DNA of 64,000 nucleotides from Candidatus Ribeiella danica (GTDB lineage Bacteria > Chloroflexota > Chloroflexia > Chloroflexales > Roseiflexaceae). Every line of letters starts with the position of its first letter. The stretch's first letter is position 1. The stretch spans positions 2,480,001 through 2,544,000 of the forward strand of contig JADKFS010000001.1 in NCBI GenBank assembly GCA_016717335.1, given 5' to 3'. The notes under the pieces are model-generated. The model saw only the letters and a list, made by a program, of their open reading frames with translations. It made no database searches and was not told the origin of the DNA. The translations under genes and the position numbers were made by a program. Shown one piece after another: positions 33,505 to 42,659 of this stretch.

Positions 33505-34230
33505 TTATCCCTCGCGCGGCTTGGCGTTGCCGAAGATCGGCTTCGGGCCGGCGGTCGGGGCGGCCCAGCGCGCGGCGTTGGCGATCACACGCCGGACCTC
33601 GGGGTTGAAGTAGGTCGGGTAGCTCTCGTGGCCGGGCCGGAAGTAGAAGATCTTGCCGCGCCCGCGGGTGTAGCAGCAGCCGCTGCGGAACACCTCGCCG
33701 CCGGTGAACCAGCTGACAAACACCAGCGTCTCGGGCGCGGGGATGTCGAAGCGCTCGCCGTACATCTCCTCCTCGCCCAGCTCGATGCACTCGCCCAGGC
33801 CCTCGGCGATCGGGTGGCCCGGCTCAAGCACCCAGATCCGCTCGTTATCGTTGGCCTCGCGCCACTTCAGATCGCAGCCCGTGCCCATCAGGCGCTTGAA
33901 GATCTTCGAGAAGTGGCCGGAGTGCAGCACGATCAGCCCCATGCCGTCGAGCACGCGCGCCTGCACCTTCGCGATAACCTCGTCGCGCACGTCATCGTGG
34001 GCCATGTGGCCCCACCAGGTCAGCACGTCGGTGCTCGCCAGCACCTCGTCGGTCAGGCCGTGCTCGGGCTCGTCCAGCGTGGCGGTGCGCACCTCAAAGC
34101 CGGCGTGCTCGCGCAGCCCCTCGGCGATCGCGCCGTGGATGCCCTGCGGATAGATCGTCCCGGCCGGGTGCCGGGCGTCGAGCTCGTGCCTATATTCGTT
34201 CCAGACGGTGATACGAAGCGGTGTGGTCAC
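33505..34230 (-). CDS. ThuA-like domain protein
   Basis: Cytosolic, 241 residues, class I glutamine amidotransferase-like fold of the ThuA (trehalose utilisation) family. Typical segments: RITVWNEYRHELDARHPAG, LTWWGHMAHDDVRDEVI, GLIVLHSGHFSKIFKRLMGT and RGKIFYFRPGHESYPTYFNP. The role in sugar or cofactor metabolism is unproven. The GTG 34230 start follows AAAGGA; an upstream in-frame start at 34302 would overlap the promoter (34274-34302). Confidence 0.9.
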   Translation of the reverse strand: MTTPLRITVWNEYRHELDARHPAGTIYPQGIHGAIAEGLREHAGFEVRTATLDEPEHGLTDEVLASTDVLTWWGHMAHDDVRDEVIAKVQARVLDGMGLIVLHSGHFSKIFKRLMGTGCDLKWREANDNERIWVLEPGHPIAEGLGECIELGEEEMYGERFDIPAPETLVFVSWFTGGEVFRSGCCYTRGRGKIFYFRPGHESYPTYFNPEVRRVIANAARWAAPTAGPKPIFGNAKPREG

Positions 34231-34273
34231 GGCTTTTTCCTTTCGGCTCTTCCAATCGGATCGGGCGGCAAGC

Positions 34274-34302
34274 AGTATAGGGGACAGGCGCGGGGGTGTC
34301 AA
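34274..34302 (-). promoter_or_regulatory. Sigma-70-type promoter of the ThuA-like gene
   Basis: Minus strand TTGACA (34302-34297), 17-base spacer, TATACT (34279-34274). A near-consensus promoter located right next to element R2. Confidence 0.85.
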
Positions 34303-34317
34303 AGCCGGCCAGCCGTT

Positions 34318-34670
34318 TGTTCCGGGGCGCTGCGCCCCCGGCCCCCGGCCTACAGGTCGTGCCGACCGCGCTCCCTTTCTCCGGGGCGCTGCGCCCCCGG
34401 CCCCCCGCCCGGGGGAACCCGCGCCGGTTCCCCCGGCCCCCCTCCGGCAAAGGATGCCTGTGGCCTATCCGATAGTGGTGGCGCATGCCCAGCACCATAC
34501 CTGCGCGGCCAGTTGCCTCCGGCTGCGCGTGGATTCAGCCAGGCAGGCGCGCCAAGCGCTGTACATGAGAGAGCGTTCTTTTTGGGGTCCAGGGGCGCAA
34601 GCCCCGGCCGGGGGGCGGCGGGAGTGGCGGCCCATCCCCGCCCGCGGGGCACGGGGGCGCGCAGCCCCCA
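34318..34670 (+). repeat. Dispersed GC-rich element, copy R2
   Basis: Same block order as R1 (core 34380-34670), including CGCCCGGGGGAACC / CGCCGGTTCCCC, CTCCGGCAAA, CATGCCCAGCACCAT, GGATTCAGCC and GGGGTCCAGGGGCG, with an extra GC hairpin near its right end. It sits between the divergent ThuA-like and ligase-like genes. Confidence 0.85.
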
Positions 34671-34678
34671 CCACCTTA

Positions 34679-34702
34679 CTGTTTCGTGAAACAGAGTATA
34701 AT
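34679..34702 (+). promoter_or_regulatory. Palindromic operator next to a -10 box
   Basis: CTGTTTC-GT-GAAACAG (34679-34694) is a perfect 7+7 palindrome, abutting TATAAT at 34697-34702. A repressor or activator site controlling the O-antigen-ligase-like gene is likely. A second possible -10, TACAAT, lies at 34756-34761. Confidence 0.65.
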
Positions 34703-34805
34703 ACGCCGACATCGTAGCTGCCGCTCTAGCCCTAGATTAGTACGATTATCTGTAGTACAATACGACTACCTGCGCATAGGCAGGCGAAGGTGATACGAAC
34801 AGACA

Positions 34806-36365
34806 GTGAGTACCATCCTCGATAATCGCCGCGCGAGGCTGGCCGCGGCGGCTGGCCGAAGCCCCGCGCTGCGCCAGGTGATGGTTGGGCTGCTCGCGGT
34901 CGTGCTCGGGCTGGCAGGCGGCGCCACGGTGGCGTTTGGCCCGGTGTGGGCCGGCTTCGCGGCGCTGGCCGCGCTGGCGCTGGCGTACGCCATGCTGCGC
35001 GACACGATGGTCGGCCTCGGCATCGTCGTCTTCGTCGCAACCATCCTGCCGTTTGGAACGCTGCCGTTCAAGGCGGTGATCACCCCGAACTTCCTCGAGC
35101 TGGCGCTGCTCGGCCTGATGGCCGTCTGGCTGCTGCGCCTGCTGGTGCAGCCCGAGCAGCGCCTGGAGCTGACGCCGCTGGGCCTGCCGATCGTCGGCTT
35201 CCTGGGCGTCACGCTGTTCTCGTTCATCCTCGGCTCGAACGGCAGCCCGGACTCGCTTACGTTGCACAACTACTTCAAGTTCACCCTGGCGGTGCTGTTC
35301 TTCTTCAGCATCGTCAACTGCGTGCGCACGCCCGAGCAGGCGCGCTGGGCCATCCGCCTGCTGATCGTCGGCGGGGCCATCTCGGCGCTGCTCGGGCTGC
35401 TGCTGTACGCCCTGCCGAACCGCACCGCCCTGCAGGCGCTGGTCGCGCTGGGCCGGATCGGCTACCCGACCAGCGGGCGGGTGCTGCGCTTCGTCGAGGA
35501 CGACCCGAACGGCGTCGAGCGCGCGATCGGCCTGGCGGTCGACCCGAACAGCTACGGCGGGATGCTCGCCCTGGTCGGCGCGCTGGCTGTCGTGCAGGCG
35601 GTGGCGGAGCGCCCGCTGCTGCCGCGGCGCTGGCTGATCGGCATGGCCGGCCTGATGGCGCTGACGGTCCTTCTGACGCAGTCGCGCGGCGCGCTGGGCG
35701 GCCTGGCGGTCGGGGCGCTCTACGCGGCGACGCTGCGCTACCGCAAGCTGTGGTGGCCGGTGGCGGGAGCGCTGGCGCTGGCGGTCGGGCTGTACGTGCT
35801 GTTTGGCGTCGGCGAGGCCTTCGTGGGGCGGGTCACGGCCGGCGTGCAGTTCGCCGACCAGGCCAACCAGATGCGCCTGGCCGAGTATCGCAACGCGGTG
35901 GCGATCATCGGCACCTACCCGGTCTTCGGGATCGGCTTCGGCCGCGCACCCGACCTGAACCTGGTCGCGGGAGTATCGAGCATCTACCTGGCCCTGGCCG
36001 AGCGGACCGGCCTGGTCGGGCTGGCGGCGTTCCTGACGATCGCGGGGGCCTTCTTCACGCGCAGCATTCGCGCGATGCGCGCGGCCTTCGGCTCGGCCGA
36101 CCGCGAGGCGGGCGAGCGGCGCGGCGGCGCGCTGCTCGGCCTGCAGGCGGCGGTGGCGGCCGCGCTGGCGGTCGGCGTGCTCGACCACTACTTCTTCAAC
36201 ATCGAGTTCAGCCATATGGTCGCGCTGTTCTGGGGCACGATCGGGCTGGCGCTGGCCCTCGAAACGCAGAACGACGAACGCAGAACGATGAACGAGACGC
36301 GCGACGATGACCTGGCAATTCAGCGCTCAGCGCTCAGCGCTCAGCGTTCGGAAGGTGAGGCGTGA
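34806..36365 (+). CDS. O-antigen ligase/polymerase-like membrane protein
   Basis: About 12 membrane helices in the first 480 residues and a central extracytoplasmic loop. The pattern VGLAERTGLVGLAAFLTIAG-like, with TQSRGALGGLAVG and FGIGFGRAPDLN, is typical of the Wzy/WaaL family that joins or polymerises polysaccharides on a lipid carrier. The GTG start at 34806 follows AAGGTGAT. The last ~33 residues (about 487-519) are encoded by an inverted AACGCAG/CAGCGCT repeat, absent from typical family members. The stop overlaps the kinase start, so the two are translationally coupled. Confidence 0.85.
   Translation: MSTILDNRRARLAAAAGRSPALRQVMVGLLAVVLGLAGGATVAFGPVWAGFAALAALALAYAMLRDTMVGLGIVVFVATILPFGTLPFKAVITPNFLELALLGLMAVWLLRLLVQPEQRLELTPLGLPIVGFLGVTLFSFILGSNGSPDSLTLHNYFKFTLAVLFFFSIVNCVRTPEQARWAIRLLIVGGAISALLGLLLYALPNRTALQALVALGRIGYPTSGRVLRFVEDDPNGVERAIGLAVDPNSYGGMLALVGALAVVQAVAERPLLPRRWLIGMAGLMALTVLLTQSRGALGGLAVGALYAATLRYRKLWWPVAGALALAVGLYVLFGVGEAFVGRVTAGVQFADQANQMRLAEYRNAVAIIGTYPVFGIGFGRAPDLNLVAGVSSIYLALAERTGLVGLAAFLTIAGAFFTRSIRAMRAAFGSADREAGERRGGALLGLQAAVAAALAVGVLDHYFFNIEFSHMVALFWGTIGLALALETQNDERRTMNETRDDDLAIQRSALSAQRSEGEA
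36262..36357. repeat. In-frame short-repeat hairpin at 3' end of ligase-like gene
   Basis: ACGCAGAACGACGAACGCAG units on the left and CAGCGCTCAGCGCTCAGCG units on the right are partly complementary. The array encodes the C-terminal ~32 residues. Confidence 0.8.
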
Positions 36366-39046
36366 TCCGCCCCAAGCCATCCACAACAGTGATTGGCGAT
36401 CTGCTCGGGCGCCGCTGGGTCGGGTTTGGCTATGCCACTTTTGCGCTGGCGGTGCTGGTGCTGGCGGCGCTGCCGGTGGCGAACGTGGTCATGCGCTTCC
36501 CGGTCGCGCTGTTCATGATCGCGCTGGCGCTGGCGACGCCGGCGACCGGCATGCTGCTCGGGCGCGGCCGCCGCGCGCGCAACCGGCCGCTGGCGCTGGC
36601 GCTGCTGCTGGTCGACGGGCTGGCGGCGCTCGGGCTGATCGCCGTGACCGGCGGCGCGAGCTCGCCGCTGTGGGTCGCGCTGATGCTGGTCTCGACCGCG
36701 ACGCCGCTGCTGCTGCGCGGCCGCTGGGCGGCCGGCCTGCTCGGCGGCGTGTGGCTGGCGGACGGGCTGTTCCTCTTGTATGTGCCGGCCGACCAGCTCG
36801 TCCCGGCGCTGCTGACCTGGGCGCTGCGCGCCGCCGGGGTCGGGCTGATCGGCCTGGTGCTCTACCGCTCGCTCTCGATCGAGGAGGGCGTGCGCACGCG
36901 CGCCCAGCGCCGCGAGAGCGTGCTGCACGATTTTCTCGAGCTCTCCAACCGGCTGCGGGTCACCAGCAAGCCCGGCCAGGTGCTGGAAGAGGTGGCGCTG
37001 GCGGTGCAGCGCAGCGGCGAGTTCGACTGCGTGACGCTGAGCCAGGTGGACTGGCGGGCCGGCGTGGCGACCGTGACCGTGGCGATCGGCGCGAGCGGGC
37101 GGCGGCTCAAGGCGGTCGAGGGGCTGACGTTCACCTGGGACAAGCTGGCGCCGCTGCTGGCCGAGCGGCGGCGGGCCGGGCCGAACACGTTCCGCGCCGA
37201 GATCTTGCCGTTCCGCACGATCAAGAGCGAGCAGCACCTGGTGATGCCGCTCAACAGCCAGTTCTCCGAGATCCAGGGGCTGCTGACCGTCTCGGCCCCG
37301 CGCCAGCGCCAGGACGCGCTCGACGAGGCGCTGCCGCTGCTGGAGCTATTGGCAAACCAGGCCGCCGCGGCGCTCGACAACAACGCGCTCTACAGCACGA
37401 TGGAGCAGCGCGTGCTCGACGCGACCGAGACGATCGAGCGCGGGCGCGAGGATCTGGCGCTGGCGCGCGATCGCGCCGAGACGCTCTACCGGATCGTGCG
37501 GACGCTGGCGGTGAGCCTGGACGAGCGCGAGGTGCTGACCCAGGCGCTCGAGCTGGTGTCGCAGGCGACCGGCGCCGAGCAGGGCGGGATCATGCTGGTC
37601 GAGCCGACCAGCGGCCGGCTGGTCTTCCGCACGACCCTCGACCGGCGACAGCCGCCGAGCGCCGCAGGCCCGGAGGGCGGCCAGGGCCTGGCCGGCTGGG
37701 TGCTGGCGAACCGGCGGGTCGCGATCGTCCCGGATATCCGGCGCGACACGCGCTGGCAGACGCGCCCTGGCGCGGGATCGAGCGCCCGATCGGTGCTGGC
37801 CGCCCCGCTGCTGCTGGAGGACGAGCCGCTGGGCGTGCTGCTGCTGCTGCACGGCGAGACAGACCACTTCCGCGACGAGCACGGGCAGCTGGCGCTGGCG
37901 GCGGGCGGGCAGATCGCCGTGGCGCTCTCGAAGGCCCAGCTGTACCGCTATGTCTCCGAGCAGAGCGAGCGTCTGGGCCTGACACTGCAGCAGCGCGAGG
38001 AGGAGATCAGCAAGACGCTGGCGATCCTGCGCTCGATCGCCGACGGCGTGGTCGTGGGCGATCGGCTGGGGCGCGTGCGCATGATCAACCCGGCGGCCGA
38101 GGCGATCCTGGGCGTCAGCGCCAAGTCGTTCCTGGGGCGCCAGATGAGCGAGCTGCCCGGCGTGCCGCCCGAGATCCAGCGCGACCAGCCCGAGGCGGTG
38201 CAGCAGCTCCAGATCGGCGAGCGCGCGCTGCGGGCGCACTTCGCGCCGGTGCGGTCGTCGGGGAATGAGTGGCTGGGCGGCGTCGTCGTCTACCACGACA
38301 TCTCGCGCGAGGTGCTGGCCGACCGGCTGAAGAGCGAGTTCATCGCCACCGCCTCGCACGAGCTGCGCACGCCGCTGACGTCGATCCGTGGCTACGTCGA
38401 CCTGCTGCTGCTCGGCACGCTTGGCGCCGTCAGCCAGCCGCAGGGCGAGTTCTTGAAGGTGGTCAAGCACAACGTGGCGCGGCTGGTCGAGCTGATCGAC
38501 GACCTGCTGGACGTCTCGAAGGTCGAGGCGGGCGAGATCCGGCTGCGGCGCGAGCCGATCGATCTCTCCGAGGTGCTCTACGAAGTGGGCGAGTCGCTCT
38601 ACTCGCAGTTCACCGAGCGGCACATCTCGCTGGCGATCGACGTGCAGGCCGGCCTGCCGAAGGTGATGGCCGACCGCCAGCGGATGCGCCAGGTCGCGGT
38701 CAACCTGGTCGGCAACGCCTGCAAGTACACGCCGCGCGGCGGCCACGTGGACGTGCTGCTGCGCAACGGCGGCGATCAGCTGCGCGTGGATGTGACCGAC
38801 ACCGGCGTGGGCATTCGCGAGGAGGCGCGCCGGCACATCTTCACACCGTTCTTCCGGGCCGACAACCCGCTGCGCGACGAGGTCAGCGGCACCGGCCTGG
38901 GCCTCAGCATCACCAAGAAGCTGGTCGAGCTGCACGGCGGCGAGATCTGGTTCGATACGCGCGAGGGCCAGGGCACGACCTTCTCGTTCACGCTGCCGCT
39001 CGCCGGCGACTGGAAGCCGGCCGAGTGGCTGGAGCGGACTGAGTAG
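36362..39046 (+). CDS. Membrane sensor histidine kinase with GAF, GAF, PAS domains
   Basis: The 894-residue kinase has six membrane helices (about 20-175), a first GAF domain (~205-345), a second GAF domain (~380-530, LTQALELVSQATGAEQGG), a PAS domain (~550-650, ILRSIADGVVVGDRLGR), a HisKA domain with phospho-acceptor His666 in ATASHELRTPLTSIRGYV, and a HATPase_c domain (~765-885) with N box VAVNLVGNACKY, G1 VTDTGVGI and G2 GTGLGLSI. No receiver domain. It starts at GTG 36362, overlapping the previous stop. The ligand is unknown; linkage suggests control of surface polysaccharide. No response-regulator gene is adjacent. Confidence 0.93.
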   Translation: MIRPKPSTTVIGDLLGRRWVGFGYATFALAVLVLAALPVANVVMRFPVALFMIALALATPATGMLLGRGRRARNRPLALALLLVDGLAALGLIAVTGGASSPLWVALMLVSTATPLLLRGRWAAGLLGGVWLADGLFLLYVPADQLVPALLTWALRAAGVGLIGLVLYRSLSIEEGVRTRAQRRESVLHDFLELSNRLRVTSKPGQVLEEVALAVQRSGEFDCVTLSQVDWRAGVATVTVAIGASGRRLKAVEGLTFTWDKLAPLLAERRRAGPNTFRAEILPFRTIKSEQHLVMPLNSQFSEIQGLLTVSAPRQRQDALDEALPLLELLANQAAAALDNNALYSTMEQRVLDATETIERGREDLALARDRAETLYRIVRTLAVSLDEREVLTQALELVSQATGAEQGGIMLVEPTSGRLVFRTTLDRRQPPSAAGPEGGQGLAGWVLANRRVAIVPDIRRDTRWQTRPGAGSSARSVLAAPLLLEDEPLGVLLLLHGETDHFRDEHGQLALAAGGQIAVALSKAQLYRYVSEQSERLGLTLQQREEEISKTLAILRSIADGVVVGDRLGRVRMINPAAEAILGVSAKSFLGRQMSELPGVPPEIQRDQPEAVQQLQIGERALRAHFAPVRSSGNEWLGGVVVYHDISREVLADRLKSEFIATASHELRTPLTSIRGYVDLLLLGTLGAVSQPQGEFLKVVKHNVARLVELIDDLLDVSKVEAGEIRLRREPIDLSEVLYEVGESLYSQFTERHISLAIDVQAGLPKVMADRQRMRQVAVNLVGNACKYTPRGGHVDVLLRNGGDQLRVDVTDTGVGIREEARRHIFTPFFRADNPLRDEVSGTGLGLSITKKLVELHGGEIWFDTREGQGTTFSFTLPLAGDWKPAEWLERTE

Positions 39047-39107
39047 TCGATCGCGTCCGGCCCTCACCCCCCTTATCCCATCTCCCCAGAACGCCGGTAG
39101 AGTATTC

Positions 39108-39142
39108 GTCTCACGCAAAGCCGCCAAGCTCGCAGAGCGGCC
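39108..39142. repeat. CGCAAAG short-repeat arm between convergent genes
   Basis: CTCACGCAAAGCCGCCAAG followed by CTCGCAGAGCGG; one arm of the family also found inside the gene at 30818. The opposite arm is not obvious. Confidence 0.5.
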
Positions 39143-39148
39143 ATACTG

Positions 39149-42100
39149 CTACTGAGTGCGCGCGATCAGCGGCACATACACGTACCGCAGCAGCGCGCCT
39201 TCAATGGTGACGACCCGCCGGTTGCCGGTGTCGGCCACCACGATCCGCGCGGCACGGTCGATCGCCACGCCGTGCGGCCGGCTGAACGCTCCGGCGCGGC
39301 CGTCGTTTGGCGCCGCGAAGACCGACACGACCTTGCCGGCCGAGTCGAGCAGCTTGACGGTGTTGTCGCCGGCGTCGGTGACGACGATGTGCGAGGCGCC
39401 GTAGGCCGCGACATCGGTCGGCTGATTGAAGTTTGCCGCAACGCTCCGGACAAAGCCGAAGCGCTCGCCGTCGAAGCTGAGCACCTGGAGCCGCCGGTTG
39501 CCCGTGTCGGCGACGACGACCTGGCCGCTCGCGGCCACCGCCAGCCCCTGCGGGTTCTTGAACTGGCCCGGCCCATCGCCGTATATGCCGTACGAGGACA
39601 CGAAGTGGCCCAGCCAGTCGAACGCCTGGATGCGGTTGTTGCCGCTATCCGCGACCAGGATGCGGTAGGGGTGGTTGTCGTCGCCGCCGACGCGCGGGGT
39701 GTCGCTGATGCGCAGCTCGTCGATCACGCCGCGCGCCTGGCCGGCCCCCAGGTACGACGAGCCGACGAACAGTCGCTCGGCCAGCGCGCCAAGCCCCGCA
39801 GTCGTGTTGTCCGACTCAGCTATCTCGGCGCCATTCACGTAGAGTCTGACCTTATCGCCCTGGCGCCAGGTCGCCGCGATGTGATACCACTGGCCGGCGT
39901 GCCAGTCGCGCCCCCACACGCGCGCCATCGCCAGATCGTTGGCCTGGTGGAGGTAGAAGCTGGTGATGTTGTTGCCCTGCCAGTAGTCGTTGATGATCAG
40001 CAGCCGGTCCAGCGTGCCGGGCACAGTCGGATCGGCGGCGGCGGTGTCGAAGAAGTGGCGCCAGTCGCCGGCCGCGCCGCTCCAGCCGGGCTGAAACCAG
40101 AACTCGACCGCGCCCTGCGCCGGGTTGAGATTGCCCGCCGTCAGGTACGAGAGCGTGGCGGTATCGCTGATCAGCACGCCCTGGCCGTACTTGCCAGCGG
40201 CGAACTGCGCCCCGCTGGCGCTGCCGACCTCGCCCTGCGCGCCGTCGTAGCTGCCGTCGAAATGCAGCAGCAGGAGCGTGTGGGGGTCGACGTCGTGGCG
40301 CCTCTCGACGCCGGAAGGCCCGCCCCAGGCCGCCACGCCGGCGGGTGTGTCGAGCTGGCCCGGCCCGGCCCCGCGCTGGCCGAACTCGAGCAGCGCGCTG
40401 CCGTCCTCCCGGTACACGCGGACGGAGTGCCGGGCGGTGTACCAGTCGCCCGGGTGCGAGACGATCAGCCGCCCCTGCGAGTCGCGCGCCAGGAAGCGCG
40501 AGTGCTCCAGGTGCGGAGTGCCGCCGCGCGTATCCAGCAGGTCGCCGCCGGCGGCCTGGTAGAGCAGCGCGTAGCCGTTCTTCGTATCGAGCACGATCCG
40601 GTTGTTCAGATCGTCGACGGCGACGTCGCTCGGGTCGAGCAGCGACAGCGCGTAGAAGATGTTGCTGAACGGCCCCTCGCGCCCCTGCGCGTCGACGGCG
40701 GTGACGGCATAGTCGGCCGCCCGCCCGTCCCGATCCTCAAGCGCGTCCGCGTAGCTCAGATCCGTCGTGGCCGTGAGCACGCGCTGGTAGACGAACGCCG
40801 GGTTTCTCGCGCGGTAGAGATTGTAGCTAGCCGCGCCAGCGCCCGGCGCCCACACGAGCTTGACCAGCCCCTGCTCCTGAATGCCGCGGAGCGTGGTCGG
40901 CGGCGGCGCGACCGGCGGCGGAACGTGCGAGGCGATATCGACGGTAAAGTCGCCCGTCCCGCTGCGCCAGGCCACCAGGTTGAACGGGACGATGTTCAGC
41001 CAGCTGAACTCCTGGTGGTCGCCCTTGCTCAGCTCGACGATGAATAGGTTGGTCCGCCCGACCACGTCGACGATCCCGAATGGGTTGTCGCGCAGCGTGT
41101 GGCCGGTATGGGTCGTCACGCTCCCACCGATCGTCCGATTGGGCAGCGCGAAGCGACCGCCGCCGTCGGTCGTGCCGACGATCTCCGGCACGTCGTCGAC
41201 GATCCCGTAGTTGCTGCCGTACATGCCCCGGCCGAGCTCGCGCTGGTAGAGGCGCACGGTCACGCCCGGCGCGGGCTGGCCGCGGTTGTCGAACACGCGC
41301 AGGCTGGCCTGGGCCGGGAGGTCGTACAGGTACTCGCCGTAGTAGCCGCGCCGGTAGCCCTTGTTGCTGTTCATCGCCAGGGTGGTGTGCTCGTCGTAGA
41401 CGGGCGGGTCGACCATCGGCCAGTTCATGATGCCGGGGTAGATCCCGCCGGTCCAGTACTCCATCTGGACGGCGCGGCCGTAGCGATCGAGCACCTGCGG
41501 GACCTCCAGCATGATGTCCATCTGGTACATGTCGATGATGCCGATCTGGTGGCTGAGCTCGTGGAGCAGGCAGCCGTCGATCGCGGTCACGGTGTTGAAG
41601 CAGTCGGCGATGTCGCGGCGGTCCTCGGGGCCCATGTAGTAGCCGCCATCCACGCTCAGGTCGGGGGGTGGCGGGCTGGAAGCCACCACGATCTCCTCCA
41701 CGCGAACGCGCTCGACCAGGCCGTGCGGCGCGGACGGGAAGATCGAGCGGGCGAACGCGGCGTTCATCGCCGCGATCTGGTACTGCAGCCAGTCCTCGGC
41801 CGAGAAGGGAAACCGCGGGTCGCGCGGCGTCTCCAGCGCGGCGTAGAGCTCGGGGGCAAGGATAAGCGCCAGGCTCAGCGCGTCGGTGCGATCCTCAAGG
41901 CTGTTGTTGCTCTCGAAAGTCTCGTGGATGGCATTGGCTGGGTCGGCGACGAAGCGGACGGTGTGCTCGCCCAGCAGCCGCTCGCCGTCGAGCGTATGCG
42001 CCCAGGCCCACTGGTAGATCTCGGTCGCCTCGGAGCCGGGCGCAAGGCTGGCGTGCGTGCCCGAGCGAACCGGCAGCCCGTCGATCAGCCAGCTGAAGGC

Positions 42101-42520
42101 GAACTTGCCGCTGGAGAGCGTGCCCTTGTTGACGATATGGGCGGTGAACGTCACCAGCTCGCCGGGCGCCGGCCAGCGCTGGTCGGCCTCGGTGCCAGGC
42201 CGCAGGTACGGCTTCCAGTCAGGGGTGTACTGGACGTCGTAGCGCTGGTGGCGCGGCGTGCGGCCGATCAGCGTCACATCAAGATCGACGCCCGCCGGCT
42301 TGGCCAGCTGTGCGCGCGGCGCTGCCGTAGCGCTGCCGCGGCTGCGTGGCAGCGCCGGGGCGCTGGCGATCGCAAACGGATCGTACGGCTCGCCCACGCG
42401 CGGCGCGCCGCCCCCGGGCGCGGGCGCCGACGCGGCGTGCGATGTGGGTATCGCCGGACTCAGCGAGGATGCTGCCAGAGCGACGAGCAAGGCCAGAGCG
42501 GCGACGTGAACTGTTCTCAT
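39149..42520 (-). CDS. Large secreted HEXXH-motif protein with LamG and NHL repeats
   Basis: The 1123-residue protein has a signal peptide (about 1-29), a Pro/Ala linker, and a CARDB-like beta domain (~115-225, PGELVTFTAHIVNKGTLSSG). A putative zinc-peptidase region follows with H320-E-L-S-H324 in LLHELSHQIGIIDMY, then a carbohydrate-type beta segment, an Fn3-like unit (LVKWAPGAGAASYNLYRARN-like) and a LamG/concanavalin-type module (DTATLSYLTAGNLNPAQG). Several NHL repeats complete it (LDTPAGVAAWGG; FKNPQGLAVAASGQVVVADT; FSRPHGVAIDRAARIVVADT). It ends RYVYVPLIARTQ. ATG 42520 is preceded by a strong AAGGAGG. Most likely a surface metalloprotease or adhesin; catalysis is unproven. Confidence 0.8.
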   Translation of the reverse strand: MRTVHVAALALLVALAASSLSPAIPTSHAASAPAPGGGAPRVGEPYDPFAIASAPALPRSRGSATAAPRAQLAKPAGVDLDVTLIGRTPRHQRYDVQYTPDWKPYLRPGTEADQRWPAPGELVTFTAHIVNKGTLSSGKFAFSWLIDGLPVRSGTHASLAPGSEATEIYQWAWAHTLDGERLLGEHTVRFVADPANAIHETFESNNSLEDRTDALSLALILAPELYAALETPRDPRFPFSAEDWLQYQIAAMNAAFARSIFPSAPHGLVERVRVEEIVVASSPPPPDLSVDGGYYMGPEDRRDIADCFNTVTAIDGCLLHELSHQIGIIDMYQMDIMLEVPQVLDRYGRAVQMEYWTGGIYPGIMNWPMVDPPVYDEHTTLAMNSNKGYRRGYYGEYLYDLPAQASLRVFDNRGQPAPGVTVRLYQRELGRGMYGSNYGIVDDVPEIVGTTDGGGRFALPNRTIGGSVTTHTGHTLRDNPFGIVDVVGRTNLFIVELSKGDHQEFSWLNIVPFNLVAWRSGTGDFTVDIASHVPPPVAPPPTTLRGIQEQGLVKLVWAPGAGAASYNLYRARNPAFVYQRVLTATTDLSYADALEDRDGRAADYAVTAVDAQGREGPFSNIFYALSLLDPSDVAVDDLNNRIVLDTKNGYALLYQAAGGDLLDTRGGTPHLEHSRFLARDSQGRLIVSHPGDWYTARHSVRVYREDGSALLEFGQRGAGPGQLDTPAGVAAWGGPSGVERRHDVDPHTLLLLHFDGSYDGAQGEVGSASGAQFAAGKYGQGVLISDTATLSYLTAGNLNPAQGAVEFWFQPGWSGAAGDWRHFFDTAAADPTVPGTLDRLLIINDYWQGNNITSFYLHQANDLAMARVWGRDWHAGQWYHIAATWRQGDKVRLYVNGAEIAESDNTTAGLGALAERLFVGSSYLGAGQARGVIDELRISDTPRVGGDDNHPYRILVADSGNNRIQAFDWLGHFVSSYGIYGDGPGQFKNPQGLAVAASGQVVVADTGNRRLQVLSFDGERFGFVRSVAANFNQPTDVAAYGASHIVVTDAGDNTVKLLDSAGKVVSVFAAPNDGRAGAFSRPHGVAIDRAARIVVADTGNRRVVTIEGALLRYVYVPLIARTQ

Positions 42521-42659
42521 AGGGCGCACCTCCTTCAGGCTGAGGGCACGCTGCGGGCCAGGCGCGCATTGCACTACAGCAGAGCATACACCGCCAATGG
42601 CTGGTATGGCGAAGCGAATCATATACCTGGGGGGCAGGTTTCGCATCGTTCGAGCCCCG

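Noticed and set aside
32294..33790. Long minus-strand open frame across ltaE
   Set aside because: Shadow of threonine aldolase codon positions; no motifs.
34746..36215. Long minus-strand open frame opposite the ligase-like gene
   Set aside because: Arg/Gln/Ala-rich shadow without family motifs; the plus-strand gene has membrane helices and family patterns.
39272..41047. Long plus-strand open frame opposite the HEXXH protein
   Set aside because: Shadow of a well-supported secreted protein; no start signals.
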